A stretch of DNA of 64,000 nucleotides from Lamellibrachia satsuma (taxonomy: Eukaryota; Annelida; Polychaeta; Sabellida; Siboglinidae): the NCBI GenBank assembly GCA_033239005.1, contig BSQZ01000004.1, forward strand, positions 10,293,007 to 10,357,006, given 5' to 3'. Position 1 is the stretch's first letter; each line of letters opens with the position of its first letter. Below the pieces are notes generated by a model. That model was given only the letters and a program-made list of their open reading frames with translations. It had not been told where the DNA came from and searched no databases. Below are positions 34,790 through 47,202 of this stretch, piece after piece. The position numbers and the translations under genes are program-made.

Positions 34790-35522
34790 ATTAATGACTT
34801 GAATAAAGCAATTAATGAGGGCATGGAATTTGAAGGGAAAAGGTTGTAAGTGTAAGATGCATAATATGTGATGCCCAAGCAAGATCAATGGTCAAGTGCA
34901 CCAAACTCTATAGTGGATGGATGACATATCCAATGATACAAAATCTACCACTGAGAACAGATACAGCTTTAATAAAACACAAGAAGGGCATCACAGGGGT
35001 GTATCACCTTTCCTTCAGCTACATAATCTGTACATAATACGTGACTTTCCACTGGACTACCTCCACCAGGTTTGTTTGGTTGTCATGAAAAAGCTACTGC
35101 TTACTTGGAATAGAGGACCAAGAGCAATGTGTAGAATTTCAGCTACTCAAAATTAACACGTTAGTGCCAACCTAATCAATAGTTGTAAGGATATTCCAAG
35201 TAATTCGCTAGAAAGCCCAGAGGACTGGATGAAGTTGAACGGTGGGAGAACTGAATTTTGACAATTTTTATTGTACATTGGAAATTTTTTCATTAAAGGT
35301 ATACTTCCCCAACACAACTATGACTACTTCATGGCATTAAGCATGGCCATGTGCATTTTAGTCAATTCCAATTTGAGTACACAGTATGGCAACTATGCTC
35401 ACCAATTACTGCAACATTTTGTCAGCAAATGTGCACACACTTGCACACATTGCAAGAGAAGCACAACGCTTTGGGGATCTAGAAAGTGGCGCATCAGAAA
35501 TATGAAAACTATATGCAACATA
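34790..35522 (+). pseudogene. CACTA/EnSpm-like (Tnp2-type) transposase fragment, degenerate
   Basis: Across frame changes the plus strand reads MTYPMIQNLPLRTDTALIK, GHHRGVSPFLQLHNLYIIRD, FPLDYLHQVCLVVMKKLLLT then WNRGPRAMC, QFLLYIGNFFIKGILPQHNY, DYFMALSMAMCILVNSNLS, YGNYAHQLLQHFV and IAREAQRFGDLESGAS. This order (FPLDxMHxVxLGVxKxLLxxW, then LLYxGPxxLKGIL, then FGxLE) is that of the large invertebrate transposases usually filed with EnSpm/CACTA. The normally conserved intermediate FRxxPR..ELxRWKATEFR block is degraded to DWMKLNGGRTEF. The fragment stops exactly where the TTAA MITE is inserted. Confidence 0.6.
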
Positions 35523-35526
35523 TTAA

Positions 35527-36189
35527 CCCATTAGGCCCCAGTATTTTATTAAAACATGCTCCATTGTGCCCAAGATTTCTGGCAAATTTCGAGCGATTTT
35601 ACCTCCTTGTGTTCAAAAATCTGTAGAAAAAACTATTCAACATTGACAATTACAAGTTGTGTGTATTTTGAAGAGTAGTAATTTCTCCACATGCATGTAT
35701 ACATAGAAATAGGACATATTAATAAAATGTTGACATTTGATCACAATTTGCAAATACAAAATAGTACATTTGTTAAAACTTTGACAGTTGCGACTGACAG
35801 TTGATCCCATGCTATAACCCAATGCAACTCAGTGAAGAAAATGTAGCTATATATGTTAGTTTTGCACCACTGAAAACATTATCAAATTCTGATGGTTATT
35901 TTTCACGTTACACCATATTTTATCATGACAAATACAGAAATAAAAAATTTCAAGATAGGGTGAACAAAACCGATGAAAATCAAGATTTCCGAAAGGGCAA
36001 CACATATGCACATAATGAGCTGTTGTTGTTGCAAAATGTATCCACTAGGGTGTGGCCAAATTTGGTAGCGTTTAGTTCAGTAGTTATTCGTCAGGATTTT
36101 TTTTAATAGAGGGTCCTGTATGTGGCCGGCGGTGGCTGTTCCAGGACTGCACAGAGCGGCCGGCCGTGGCCATTGTGGGGTCTAATGGT
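35527..36189. mobile_element. piggyBac-like MITE with TTAA target duplication
   Basis: Flanked by TTAA at 35523-35526 and 36190-36193. Termini CCCATTAGGCCCCA and, in reverse, ACCATTAGACCCCA match at all but two positions. The 663-bp interior has no transposase. CCC-starting TIRs and TTAA duplication are hallmarks of piggyBac-type elements. Confidence 0.85.
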
Positions 36190-36913
36190 TTAAAAGAAAG
36201 GTGATGTCTGGCTGAAATCCTGCTGCCCAAATTTTGAAAAGACTCTGAAGAAACACAACATGAAGAGGAGTATCCAACTCTACAATATATTATGGAAATG
36301 TGTTTATGATGTTATATATATGTTATATTAAAACATATTTCAGAAACGTTTTACAATGTTTCCAAGAGTCAACATTTTAATATCATTATAACATTTTCGT
36401 GATATTTCAGGGAAATGTTTTTATGATGTTATATATATGTTTTAATAAAACATTTTTCAATAATGTTTATACAGTGTTTCTAAGAGTCAACATTTTAACA
36501 TCAATATAACATTTTCAAAAACATCATGGATATATGATTTTATGTTATAAAATTGTCATAATTGGTGTACGAATTAATATATGTATGCATGCTTTATAAA
36601 AAATAAACATCCGGATTTCTTTTCATATTCTTGCTTTGCGTCGTTTTGATAAGTTAGGTTGTGTTTAAATAGTCACATTTAAATTGTTTTTAATTTAAAC
36701 TGGTAACTTATTAATAATTAATATTATTCAGGAAATGTCAAATAAACAAGGAAATTACTCAAATATAATAATGGCTATTGATGACCACACACACCCATAC
36801 TATCAATCACCCCCCTCCCAATGGAGCAACCATTACATCTCCTAAAGACGGGTTTATAATGTTAATTAAGGCCGAGATCACCATGAGTAACCCACTAATT
36901 AATGTAGGATGTA

Positions 36914-38102
36914 GGACAAAAACCACCCCGGACAAAAACCATCTGGACAAAAACCACCCGGACTAAAACCCCCCCAGACATAATCCCCCCCGGACTAAAA
37001 CTACCCTGGACAAAAACCCCCTTTTTCAGCCTGATCCAACAACGATCATCACTGACTTTGAACAGGCTACTATCAACGCAGTCAGCAGTACCCTTGGATC
37101 CGATGTTCAGAGCAGAGGTTGCTTTTATCATCTCACCCAGAGTACGTGGCGCAAGGTGCAGCAGCTTGGACTTGTGACACTGTATCGCTCAGATGATGAC
37201 GTGAAGCTGTTCTGCGGGATGCTCGACGGATTGGCATTCTTGCCTGTAGCTGATGTTCCAGAAGGACTGAAGTATCTCAAGGAACACACACCTGAAGGTC
37301 TAGAACCTCTCATCGATTACTTTGATGCCACCTACATCTCGGGATCGTATCGCCGAATCCAGCACCCAACTGGTCCAGATGGTAGCATTCCTCCAATGAA
37401 GATGCGCAGGATCGCACCAATGTTCCCACCTGAACTGTGGAAGGTTCATGAGGTCACAATCAGCGGTGAATCTCGAACCAACAACATGTGCGAGGCATGG
37501 AACAACTCCTTCCGATCACTTGTTGGGTGTTCACATCCCAGCATATGGCGTACCATTGACAATCTTCATAAGGATCAGAATGATGCTCGCGCCGCCATTC
37601 TTCTGGATTCCCGTGGACAGCCTCTCAAGAAGCGGGTACATCGATCCACAGTACAGCTCCAGCAGAGGCTTCACAACCTCTGTACAGATATTCGCGATGG
37701 CCGCAAATCTGTTGAGGTTACCCTGAGGGGAATAGGACACTGTATCCGCTGGAAGTAATTTTCATAGACACTGTATCCGCTGGAAGTAATTTTCATAATA
37801 TATGTTGACTTTTGATATGTGTACATGTATGAATGTGTATAATTGGTTGTAAAATTATGCTATATAAAATCACCCTCACTGTATGAATGTGTATACTCAT
37901 GATAATTGGTCGTATGATTCTATGTATAATGATTATATGTTGATGTTGAATGAATGAATGAATGAATATGTAAATAAATACTCGCAAAAAACGTGGGTGG
38001 TTTTTGTCCAGGGTAGTTTTAGTCAGGGGGGATTATGTCCGGGGGGGTTTTAGTCCGGATGGTTTTTGTCCAGGTGGTTTTCGTCCGGGGTGGTTTTTGT
38101 CC
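36914..38102 (+). mobile_element. MULE-type element with multimeric GGACAAAAACC terminal repeats
   Basis: Left end 36914-37022 is a tandem run of GGACAAAAACCACCC-like units; right end 37993-38102 is its complement. The flanks TTAATGTAGG (left) and TTAATGTAAGG (right) fit a roughly 9-10 bp target duplication typical of Mutator elements, though five to nine bases separate them from the repeats. It sits inside the right TIR of the outer 33-38.4 kb element. Confidence 0.78.
37021..37758 (+). pseudogene. MULE transposase, C-terminal half
   Basis: An uninterrupted frame of about 245 codons begins right at the terminal repeat. It shows TTIITDFEQATINAVSSTLG (a conserved acidic motif of the MULE DDE domain), GCFYHLTQSTWRKVQ (the GCxFH..Q..W motif), LKYLKEHTPEG, PPELWKVHEV, RTNNMCEAWNNSFRSLVG (the R(T/I)NN..E.WN motif) and a basic C-terminus. 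The N-terminal half with its FLYWCH-type domain and first catalytic Asp is missing. The remaining frame has no stop, so the internal deletion is fairly recent. No intact promoter or start was seen; the first Met is at 37156. Confidence 0.85.
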
Positions 38103-38107
38103 GTATA

Positions 38108-38362
38108 CCATTAATGTAAGGCCGCCCAGGCGCCCACTGGCACTAGGAACAGCCAAAACATGGCCGCCGATCGTCATTAAGTCATCGTTCCGGGAGCCCA
38201 AAACATATCTTAGTGTACGTGTAATTAATTCCCACTTGGTGGAAAGTTGCATTATTACGTTATATAACTACACATTCCGGTGAAATCAGTATATAGATCA
38301 CGTAATCCACGCTATTAGCAATTCAATCTCGTTCCGGCTAATATACAGGTTCGTATGAATCA
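38108..38362. repeat. Right TIR (outer part) of the 33-38.4 kb element
   Basis: In reverse it matches 33033-33260: GCAACTTTCCACCAAGTGGG, ATTGCTAATAGCGTGGATT and CGGCCGTGTTTTGGCTGTTC-like segments with scattered mismatches. Confidence 0.8.
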
Positions 38363-38994
38363 GCCATGCCAGTATACGTCCGGCACTAAAACATTGCAAC
38401 ACTAACTGCAGCACATCAACCGGAAGCTATAATAACGCCTATGTCTTGATCTTTGAAACGTCGAGGCATGTTTATTGCTATATTGGAACATCATTGTTGT
38501 CAATTATATATATATATAATTATGTTCAAGCGCAGTTATGTATAAAACCGTACTCATTGTCGACATTGACATTCAACATTGTCAATCGTCGAAGTATGAA
38601 GATATACCTGCCTGTCTAAACTACAGATGTCTAATAAGTTTTGAGATCGTTGAAGAGAAGAGACCTACCCTAGCTATACTTTTCAAATAATGATGTGTCA
38701 TTACTTTGTCAAATTTGAGCGTATCAGATAATATTCCGGTGCTTAGCACCTGGTTTATTCGTCTCAGGCCGAAATGTCACGTGGGACGAGTAGTCTAGCG
38801 TTCATTTGGGCAGACATAGTGCTAAGTGTCATACTAAGTTAGTAACACACGGCATAATCCACTAACCATAATCTGGGTCTGGATGCACGCATTTCAGTCG
38901 CAAGTAATCTCTGAAGTTTTTAACAGAGGCGTCCTCTTGATTAATTGTTCTCGATGTGTTTCCAGTCGACATGTTTGGCACGTCACGTGCGTTT
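38363..38994. other. Spacer without recognised features
   Basis: A short TATA microsatellite near 38505 and no supported gene. 38987-38994 (GTGCGTTT) is the left copy of the hAT target duplication. Confidence 0.4.
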
Positions 38995-40518
38995 TAGTGC
39001 ACTGCACGGGCCGGGCTTTGGTAGGCAAAAGGCTTTGGCCTCTACATAATTTCCCGGCCTCTACATAATTTCGCGGGCCTGGCCTAGGCCTACACATTGC
39101 GGGCCCGGGCTGGAAAAAAATTTAAACACATCGGGCTTGGGCCGGGCCTGGGCCTAGTGTGAGCGGGCGGGGCCGGGCTTGGGCTGGGCCTGGACATAAT
39201 TAAAATATTCATACAAAACCCAGATTATTAATTTATTATAAATAAAAACTGATTATAAATTGTAATTTCGGTTAATGAATGCTTAAAATTATTTCTTTAG
39301 TATTATGTAGTTGCAAATTGAGACCTTGCATGGAATTATAAATGACACTAGTGCTTTATACATTGGAATGCAGTTTAACCTCTTTTCAACACTGGGACTT
39401 CCTATGGTATCATTTTAATAATGTGCATTCTTTTAATACATACATTTTATATAAATATATGCATAGTCACATGCCCATATCTTTGTACTGAAATTCTTTA
39501 AACATGTACTGGCTTTCCAAGACACTGTGACTGGAGTAGTGGCACTTGTTTCACTTGCTTCATCACAGTTAATGCATGTTTTCCATCATTCTTCTTCAGC
39601 TCAAACTTAACTTCCTATCCCTTAATCCGTGATGTCTAGACTTTGTAAACCGCATATTTTTGGCATGAATGTGCCCTTTTGCATAGATCTAATGACCCCA
39701 TACCAGGCCACTTAAGTTTACCTGGCTGGAAGCAGCCAGCCCCAAATATTTACTTTAGACATATTTGCAGAGGCAATCAAGCCATGATTAACCATCAACT
39801 TAATCACCCTTTGACCAAACCAGTGGACATTTTATTGTCTAGGTCTTCTCTCCAAACATTACCTGCCTGAATGACCAGCCAATTGGCCACTGCCCACTGC
39901 CCAGTAGTGCCAGTACCCCAGTTGGTAATTGGTATTTTTCAATTGTGTGAACTAGTGATTACTATTTAGTATCTACAATTTCCCCAGTACTGATTCATTC
40001 ACACTTGTACTAATTCAACCCGATCTGTCTCAGGCTAGTGATTGCAGGCCTGCTGGAAATGCCACTGGGTGTCAGTGCCAGTGGGTGACATATAGTAGTA
40101 GCTAGTACTAGCTACTAGCTAGACACTACTAAACAACAACTTACATTAGTATTTCAATAGTAAACATTATACAATGTTCATATATTATTTTTTATTTATT
40201 AAAACAATAAGTCTGTTTTACAGTTTATTTGTGTTTCGTATTTCTTAGAAGATTATAGTTTTATCTTCTCTAAACTTAGCGGGTCGTGAGCTTGCGGGCC
40301 GCGGGCTTACCCGTCTTTCAAATTCAATTCTCTTTACAATATATACAAATCAAATCAAGGTAAACCCTATATGATAATGTAAAGAGAACAATAGGGGAAG
40401 AACATTATACAATGTTATACTCCCTAGTATATATTTCAATACATATATTATAGTATTAAACACAAAAATAGCGTGCAGAAAGAAAAAGGTGTAGAAAACG
40501 AACAAATTGTGATACATG

Positions 40519-42044
40519 TTATATATTGACATCATTGTGTAATATAAATTGCTTAAGTATACATTTGTATTTTATTACTGAATAAGAAGTAAAGTTGAGT
40601 CTTGTGTTAAAATAATTCCAAATTATAGCACCCTTAATTTTTACAGAACGAAGTCTTATTTCTAAAGTTGCCATGGATATGTGTATTTGTGTAGATTGTC
40701 TTGTATTGTAACTATGAACATCTTGATTAAGTTTAAACATATTACCAAAAATTGTTGGTAGGAGACCACTGTTGTATTTATACATAAACATTTGTATTGA
40801 GTAGACATATAGTTGTCTAAACGTTAAGATGTTTAGTAGTTTAAAGATAGGTTTTATATGAGTTGATATATTAGCTGATACGAGCATTCTCACCTCTTTC
40901 CTTTGAACCTTTATAATACTTGAACAATATGAGTCAAATGCACCACCCCACACTTCAATACAATATGTCAAATGAGGGAATAGAAACGAGTAATATAAGG
41001 TGACCAGGCATGGTCTAGTTAAAAATCTTTTGGCTTTATTGATAATGCCTACCCCTTTAGATATTTTACATTTAACTTTGTTAATATGTTCAGCCCAATT
41101 AAGTTTGTTATCAATAGTAATGCCAAGAAATGTTGTAGAGGATACTTGTTTAATAGCATTATCATTAATTTCAAGTTTTGTCGGTTTGATAAGTTTTCTG
41201 TTAGAAGTTCTAAATATCATGTATTGGGTCTTATCAATGTTTAGAGATAATTTGTTAGCATTTAACCAAGCTACAAGTTTTTTTAGTTCAGTATTCATTT
41301 TGTTAGCTATATCATCCAATTGATCACCCTGTATAAATACACTAGTGTCATCGGCAAATAATAAGGAGAAAAGAATATCTGAGACATTAGCAATATCATT
41401 GATATATAATAGAAACAGCAATGGCCCCAGTATGGAACCTTGAGGCACTCCACAGGTAATAGAGAGTTTAGTTGAGCTAGTGTTATTGTAATACACATAT
41501 TGACTTCTATTAGATAAATAACTTTTAATCCAGTCATTGGCTAAGCCACGTATACCATAACATTGGAGTTTTTGACACAGTATCTCATGGTCAACAGTAT
41601 CAAAAGCTTTAGATAAATTTAAGAACACCCCTAGCACAAAGTGTTTGTTTTGTAGTGCTTCTGATATTTTGTCTACAATGGTCATTAGTGCCATGCTAGT
41701 GGAGTGATTTTTTCAAAAACCAAACTGATATTTGTGCAGAATGTTATACTTATTAATAAAATTTATCAGCCTGTTATACATTAGTCTTTCCAATATTTTA
41801 GAGAAAGTTAGTAATATTGAAATTGGTTGGTAGTTAGAAAATATATTTTTTCCTTAGATTTGTAGATAGGTATTACCTTAGCTATTTTTAACTCATCTGG
41901 GAATATTCCAGTATTTATAGAGAGATTATATAAATATGTTAATGGTTTAATAAAGCTTTTATATGTTTTTTTAATTACTTTACTGGAAATATCATCCCAT
42001 CCAGGACTAGATATTTTGAGAGAGTTTACTATTGCTGACCTCAT
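40519..42044 (-). pseudogene. LINE ORF2 reverse transcriptase
   Basis: 42044-41808 reads SSPGWDDISSKVIKKTYKSF and KIAKVIPIYKSKEK (finger region); 41694-40519 gives 391 uninterrupted residues with FVLGVFLNLSKAFDTVDHEI, TCGVPQGSILGPLLFLLYIN, the catalytic LLFADDTSVFIQG, TTFLGITIDNKLNW, and the C-terminal RFLTRPCLVTLYYSFLFPHL and HSYNTRQ motif. HSYxTR is typical of the Jockey/CR1 group tail. The catalytic box is intact, but the N-terminal half is broken. Confidence 0.85.
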
Positions 42045-42050
42045 TTTCAG

Positions 42051-43595
42051 TTACCAGTTCAAGATATATAGTTTTAGTATTGCTGTTTTTATGTATGATA
42101 TAGGGTCTGTTTGGTTCTGTGGAATGTCTTTTGCTAGGTTAGAGCCAACATTTATATAGAACTTATTAAAACATTCGCTTATTTGTTTTTTGTCTTTGTT
42201 GACGATGAATTTTGTCTGCGTTATACGTTTATGTTTCTTGTTTATTATTTCTTTTAAAAGGGACCAAGACTTTTTAAGGTTATGCTTATTTTCTTCAAAG
42301 AGAGTTGCGTAATGTTCACGTTCAGATTTCCTTAGTAAGCCGTTCAATTTACTTTTGTATACTTTATATTTAGTTTCATTATATCTTGTGTTTTGTCTCA
42401 CATATTTAACATACAGTCTATTCTTCTCTTTTATTGAGTTTTTTAGCCCATATGTTGGCCATGGTTTCCTATTCTTGATTGTTTTTATGGGAAAGCAGTC
42501 ACTGTATTCTCGCAGTAATGACTTAAAAAATACTGAGTAGGCTGTTTGACAATTATTTGTATATGTCATAATATCCCAGTCAAGATTTTGCATGTTATTA
42601 TAAAATGTATCTATGTTTGCCTGGGAAAAGTTTTTGTTTGTTGTGTATTTAAGATTGTTGGTTAATTTGCAATTATTATCAATGAGAAATATTGGGAAGT
42701 GGTCAGATATATCTGTATACATAATGCCCTGGAGCATGTTTTTATGATTATTTGTAAAAATGTTATCAATTAATGTTGCCGATTGAATAGTTACCCTTGT
42801 TGGTTTATTTATTAATGGAATATAAGAGCGTAAAAACATCAAGTTTAAAAAATTACATGTTGGTGCATGTACTTCATGGTTAAACAGATTAATGTTGAAG
42901 TCACCCATAATGTAACATAATTTGTTTTCATTGTTAAGAATATCAAGTATATTAGACATTTCATTAATACATTTGTTTATATCATTGTTTGGCATATCCT
43001 GGTAAATCACAACTGTTGACATTGTAGTCTTGACACCATGTTTCGCTTATATACCAATAACCGGAAAATTATGATTTAGTACATGGAGATACTGATCTAA
43101 TTCATGTAGATGTTTGCTAATACTTCGAATATTAATGTGTAGTAAAGAAAACATTTTGTTCATTGTTGACAGTTGAGAACATTTGTTAATAAAAGTGTCT
43201 TCAACAAAGTAGTCACAGTTATTTTGTACGGCTGAGTAAACGTTATTAAAATATTGCAAATCAGGATCATTATTGTACATAGGCAAACTGTGGCTATTAT
43301 TATTCAAATCAAAAGGATTAAGTAGCTTATTTGGTAAATCACAAAACGATATATTCGTAACATCAAACCAGTCATCAGAGATGGCATTGAGGAAATCATA
43401 GTCATTTTAGAAATGATTAAATGGCAGAATAGACGAAATGCATTTAATGCAGTGCCAGTTGGTAATTGGCTTCACATCATTAATTTGCAAATTAGGTAAA
43501 CATTTAGTATGATATACACAAGAACAAATGATACAGGATAAGGAAGTATGCTTATTAACATACTTTTTACACATACAACACTGTTTTGGCGTCAT
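42051..43595 (-). pseudogene. LINE ORF2 N-terminus: Cys/His finger and endonuclease
   Basis: 43595-43407 starts MTPKQCCMCKKYVNKHTSLS then CIICSCVYHTKCLP and WHCIKC, a PHD-like C4HC3 finger placed before the endonuclease as in some coral and fish LINEs. Endonuclease motifs follow: LLHINIRSISKHLHELDQYL (43047-43307), CYIMGDFNINLF, TLIDNIFTNN and DISDHFPIFLI (43022-42051). The ETW-type Glu block falls in the gap at 43020-43050 and looks lost. The linker ends KKSWSLLKEIINKKH. Several frame breaks are present. Confidence 0.78.
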
Positions 43596-43684
43596 TAAAA
43601 TATGTTTGAATTAACATGTAAATTGAATTCATGTAAAAGAAAAAGTACGGAGCACTGAAACTGGGTATGTAAGTCCATGATGCC

Positions 43685-44290
43685 TTATTTGGCATTGTCA
43701 TTCAATTCTTTAAGAGTCTTGATAATGATTACTTTGTTCGCAATGTTCTTTATGAGGATGGTCCCATCTGACGACCAACAGTCATTTATCAACTTCTTCC
43801 TTTTTGCAACCTGGCAGTTGTAGAGCAGTCTGGCCCTGGTCTGCTTTAGGGAATAGGACTCATTCAGGAATAGGACTTGAAGTCCTGGTGCCTTGACTCT
43901 ATTCATGTGGCTTACCTGCTGTGTCAGTCAGGTCTGTGTCGACGCTGCTTGATGCATCGGCTCTCTCATCCCACCGCGGTCTACGTGGGTTGGGATTTAA
44001 CCCTACCCTGGCTTTGTAGATTCGCCTACGGCTCGCGTATGTTGCAAATTTGACAAGCACTGGTCTTGATGGCTTGTCCCTGGGTTCGACTCGATGAATT
44101 CGGTCAATCTCCTCCAATCGGAGAGGCGGACTCAGTTTTGGATTCATTGATTCATTTAGCGTTCGTTTAGTTATGTCCTCGTTTTCGCTTTCCACAAGAC
44201 CGAAAAGTTTCAGTGAGTTTCTCCTTGAGTATTGTTCATGGTCATCAAGTGCGACTTCCAGGTCATCGACTCGTTTTTGTAAGTAAGAAA
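43685..44290 (-). pseudogene. LINE ORF1 (coiled coil plus RRM-like RNA-binding domain)
   Basis: Reads QKRVDDLEVALDDHEQYSRR then NSLKLFGLVE, the usual end of an ORF1 coiled coil (E..SRRNxLxxxG). Then LRLEEIDRIHRV, RPVLVKFATYASRRRIYKAR, and after a frame break NESYSLKQTRARLLYNCQ, KLINDCWSSDGTILIKNI. This is the RRM plus C-terminal domain of L1-type ORF1 proteins, which coat the LINE RNA. The break near 43900 is inside the RRM. The 5' end is missing. Confidence 0.75.
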
Positions 44291-44348
44291 TCGGTTAGAG
44301 TCTTTGTCAAACAACTGTCACATACACAACAGTAAGTGACTCTATTGT

Positions 44349-47200
44349 TTAACAAGATTTAACCTTGTTTTTAAACACATTCACGCTGCTAGCAGTTACA
44401 CAATCTGTAGACAATTTGTTCCATTCATTTATTGTCCTCTGTGAGAATGAGTGCTTCCTGATGTCCAATCTACATTGATCCTTTATTAATTTTACCTCAT
44501 GTCCTCTAGTTCTGCTATCCTTCTTGAGTGAGAAAAACATATTTCTATCAATAATTTCATACCCATTCAATATCTTAAAAACTTCAATCTGATCTCCTCT
44601 TAACCTCCTTGTCTCTAGAGTTGTTAAACCACATTCTTTCAGGCGTTCTTCATAACTAAGGTCTCTAAGTTCTGGAATCATTTTAGTTGCTCTCCTTTGT
44701 ATGCGTTCAAGCGTATCTATATCCTTCTTACGATATGGTCTCCATGCTTGTATACAGTATTCTAAATGACGTCTAACTATTGCTTTATAAAGAGGTATAA
44801 TTAACTTTTTTCCCTTGTATGTTATGTTTCTTCTAATCAATCCAAGAATTTGATTACCCTTTGAAGCTGCAATACCACACTGCACTGAAACTTTCATATC
44901 AGCGCTTATTGTAACTCCTAAGTCCTTTTCTTTTACAGTAGTACCCAGAACAGTATCTCCCATTTTATAGTTTACATTCAAGTTCCCATGTCCTGTATGT
45001 AGGCATTTACATTTCCCAAAATTGAACAGCATCTGTCATTTCTCAGACCATTTCACTAATCTGTCTAGATCGTTTTGTAAATGTTGTTTATCACCATCAG
45101 TATTAACCTTTCTAAACAGTTTTGTGTCATCCGCAAATTTCAGTACGTTACGTGTTATACTGTCGTCCAAGTCATTGATATAAATTAAGAATAATATAGG
45201 TCCTAATACTGATCCTTGAGGTACCCCACTCAAAACCGATTTCCAATTTGAAACTTCTCCATCTACTACAACTCGTTGTCTTCTGTCAGTCAGCCATTGT
45301 TCTATCCAGTCAGTTATGCTATCCCCGATACCATGGGCTTTTAATTTAAGTAGTAATCTTTGATGTGGCACTTTGTCAAAAGCTTTCTGAAAATCTAAGT
45401 AGATAATATCTACTGGCGATCCCACGTCTATCCACTTAGTGATTTCTTCCAAAAAAGATAACATATTTGTTAAGCATGACCTCGCTTTAAGGAATCCATG
45501 TTGAGATGAATTTAATAATTTATGCTTAACGAGGAAGTCCACCATATGGTCTTTAATTAACCTTTCTAATAATTTACAAATCACTGACGTTAAACTCACT
45601 GGTCTGTAATTCTCTGACTTATTTCTCGAACCCTTTTTAAATAATGGTATGATGTTTGCTTCTTTCCATTCAAACGGAACAACTCCCTCTTTTAATGACA
45701 AGTTGAATACTCTTGCAAGTGGTATATTGATTTGTTCTACTGTTTCCATTAGTAGTTTTGGAGGAATCCCATCCACTCCCGGTGATTTGTTATCCTTCAT
45801 TGCCTTTATTTTTTTAGCTACCAATTCTGGAGTTACAACTAACGGACCTAAATAGTCAGATTTAGCCCCCTGAAATTTAGCATCAGCAACTGGTAATGAA
45901 CTAATATCTTCTTTGGTAAACACTGAACTGAAGTAACCATTTAGGTCTTCCGCCATTAAAAACCCCTGTGATATTATATTTCCAGCACTGTCTTCTAGAG
46001 GTCCAACCTTGTCTTGTACGTTTTGTTTACTCCTGACATATGCATAAAAACTCTTGCTGTCATTTTTTATGTTACATGCCAGTTTTTGCTCATAGCTTCT
46101 TTTAGATTGTCTGATTTCAGTTGTAGCTGCATTAAGTGCCTCTTTGTATTTTGCATAGTCTTCTTCCTTTCTGGTACGCCTATAAACCCTCCACATAGTT
46201 TGTTTTAGCATTATTTTTCTAATTGCCTCTTTTGACAAGTGTTTCTTTCTACACCGTTTTCCTTGTTTTTGGAAGGGAACAAATTTATCGATGATACTCT
46301 CAATTTCATATTTTAGAATATTCCAACATTCAATTGCGGTCTTATTCATCAGCATGTTATTCCAATCTAGCTTTGCTAAGTATTTTCTCATATCTTTGTA
46401 GTTACCTTTGTGGAAGTTTCTCTTGTATGTTTTCTTATTTTTACTTTCTGATTTTACATTGATGTCAAAATGTATTTGATTATGGTCACTATTGCCCAAT
46501 GGTTCAAATATTTTTACATTGTCCACTAATTCTTTTTGTGATGACAAAACTATATCTAATACATTTTCTCCCCTGGTTGGTTCTAGTACGTGCTGAGTAA
46601 GAAAGCTATCCTGGATTAAACATAGAAATTGTTGATCCTCAATCCCTGTGCTCTCTAGAGAATTCCATTTATGTGTCCATGGTTAAAATCTCCCATTATG
46701 ATACATTCCCCTTTACTAACTTCCTTTATAGCGTTTTTTATTTTTGTGTTGTCTTCTTCGTTTATGTTTGGACTTCGGTAAACTAATCCAATAGTTAATT
46801 TTGAATTTCCTGAAACAATTTTGCACCAAACAGCTTCATCGCAATCTGCTTCTCTTTCTAGTTTTATTTCATAAGCCTGAATAGATTCTTTAACATATAA
46901 AATAACTCCCCCGCCCCTTCTTCCTATTCGATCTTTCCTAAACATTACGTATCCTGTCAGTCCTAATTCAGCATCTGTTATATCTATGTTTGCCCATGAT
47001 TCAGTTATACCAATTATGTGAGGGTCAATATCTTCTACCATAATGTTTAATTCGTTTTTCTTATTTACTATGCTCCTTGCATTTAAACATACACATCTAT
47101 AACCTTTTTCAGAGATGTTTTTCGGATGATTTGATATTGGTTTATCTGTGCTAGTGGCCTCTTGTTCTGCTTGAGACACCTCTAGGTAACCCCCCTGCAC
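44349..47200 (-). pseudogene. CR1 ORF2: endonuclease and reverse transcriptase, two lesions
   Basis: Endonuclease: VCLNARSIVNKKNELNIMV, HIIGITESWAN, RRGGGVILYVKESI, CIIMGDFNHGHI, then after a one-base loss near 46660 the frame resumes with LGNSDHNQIHFDINV. Reverse transcriptase: NKSPGVDGIPPKLL, EWKEANIIPLFKKGSRNKSE, NYRPVSLTSVICKLLERLI, DIIYLDFQKAFDKVPHQRLL, LSGVPQGSVLGPILFLIYIN, catalytic LKFADDTKLFRKV. A single TGA at about 45034 replaces the Trp of the WSEKWQ block; the C-terminus (QMLFNFGKCKCLHTGHGN ... RRATKMIPELRDLSYEERL) is otherwise intact. The end is FKNKVKSC, shorter than in the 57-kb copy, because a small 3' deletion joins the coding end to the tail. Confidence 0.9.
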
Positions 47201-47202
47201 TT

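Larger units (their letters stand above)
34425..36545. mobile_element. CACTA-like DNA element with AAACATC-rich terminal inverted repeats
   Basis: 34425-34615 and 36290-36545 are diverged inverted repeats (TTTATTAAAACATATATTTA then ACATCATAAAAACATTTTTG on the left, its complement on the right). The right arm is internally duplicated with a unit of about 118 bp (36296 and 36412, sharing AAGAGTCAACATTTTAA). The element carries a plus-strand transposase fragment and was itself hit by the piggyBac-like MITE at 35527-36189. Confidence 0.6.
40322..44295 (-). mobile_element. Old Jockey-superfamily LINE with ORF1 and ORF2
   Basis: Minus strand, order ORF1 (44290-43685), PHD-like finger plus endonuclease (43595-42051), then reverse transcriptase (42044-40519). 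It is 5'-truncated and carries multiple stops and shifts. It lies inside the hAT element and abuts the CR1 copy on its 5' side. Confidence 0.8.
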
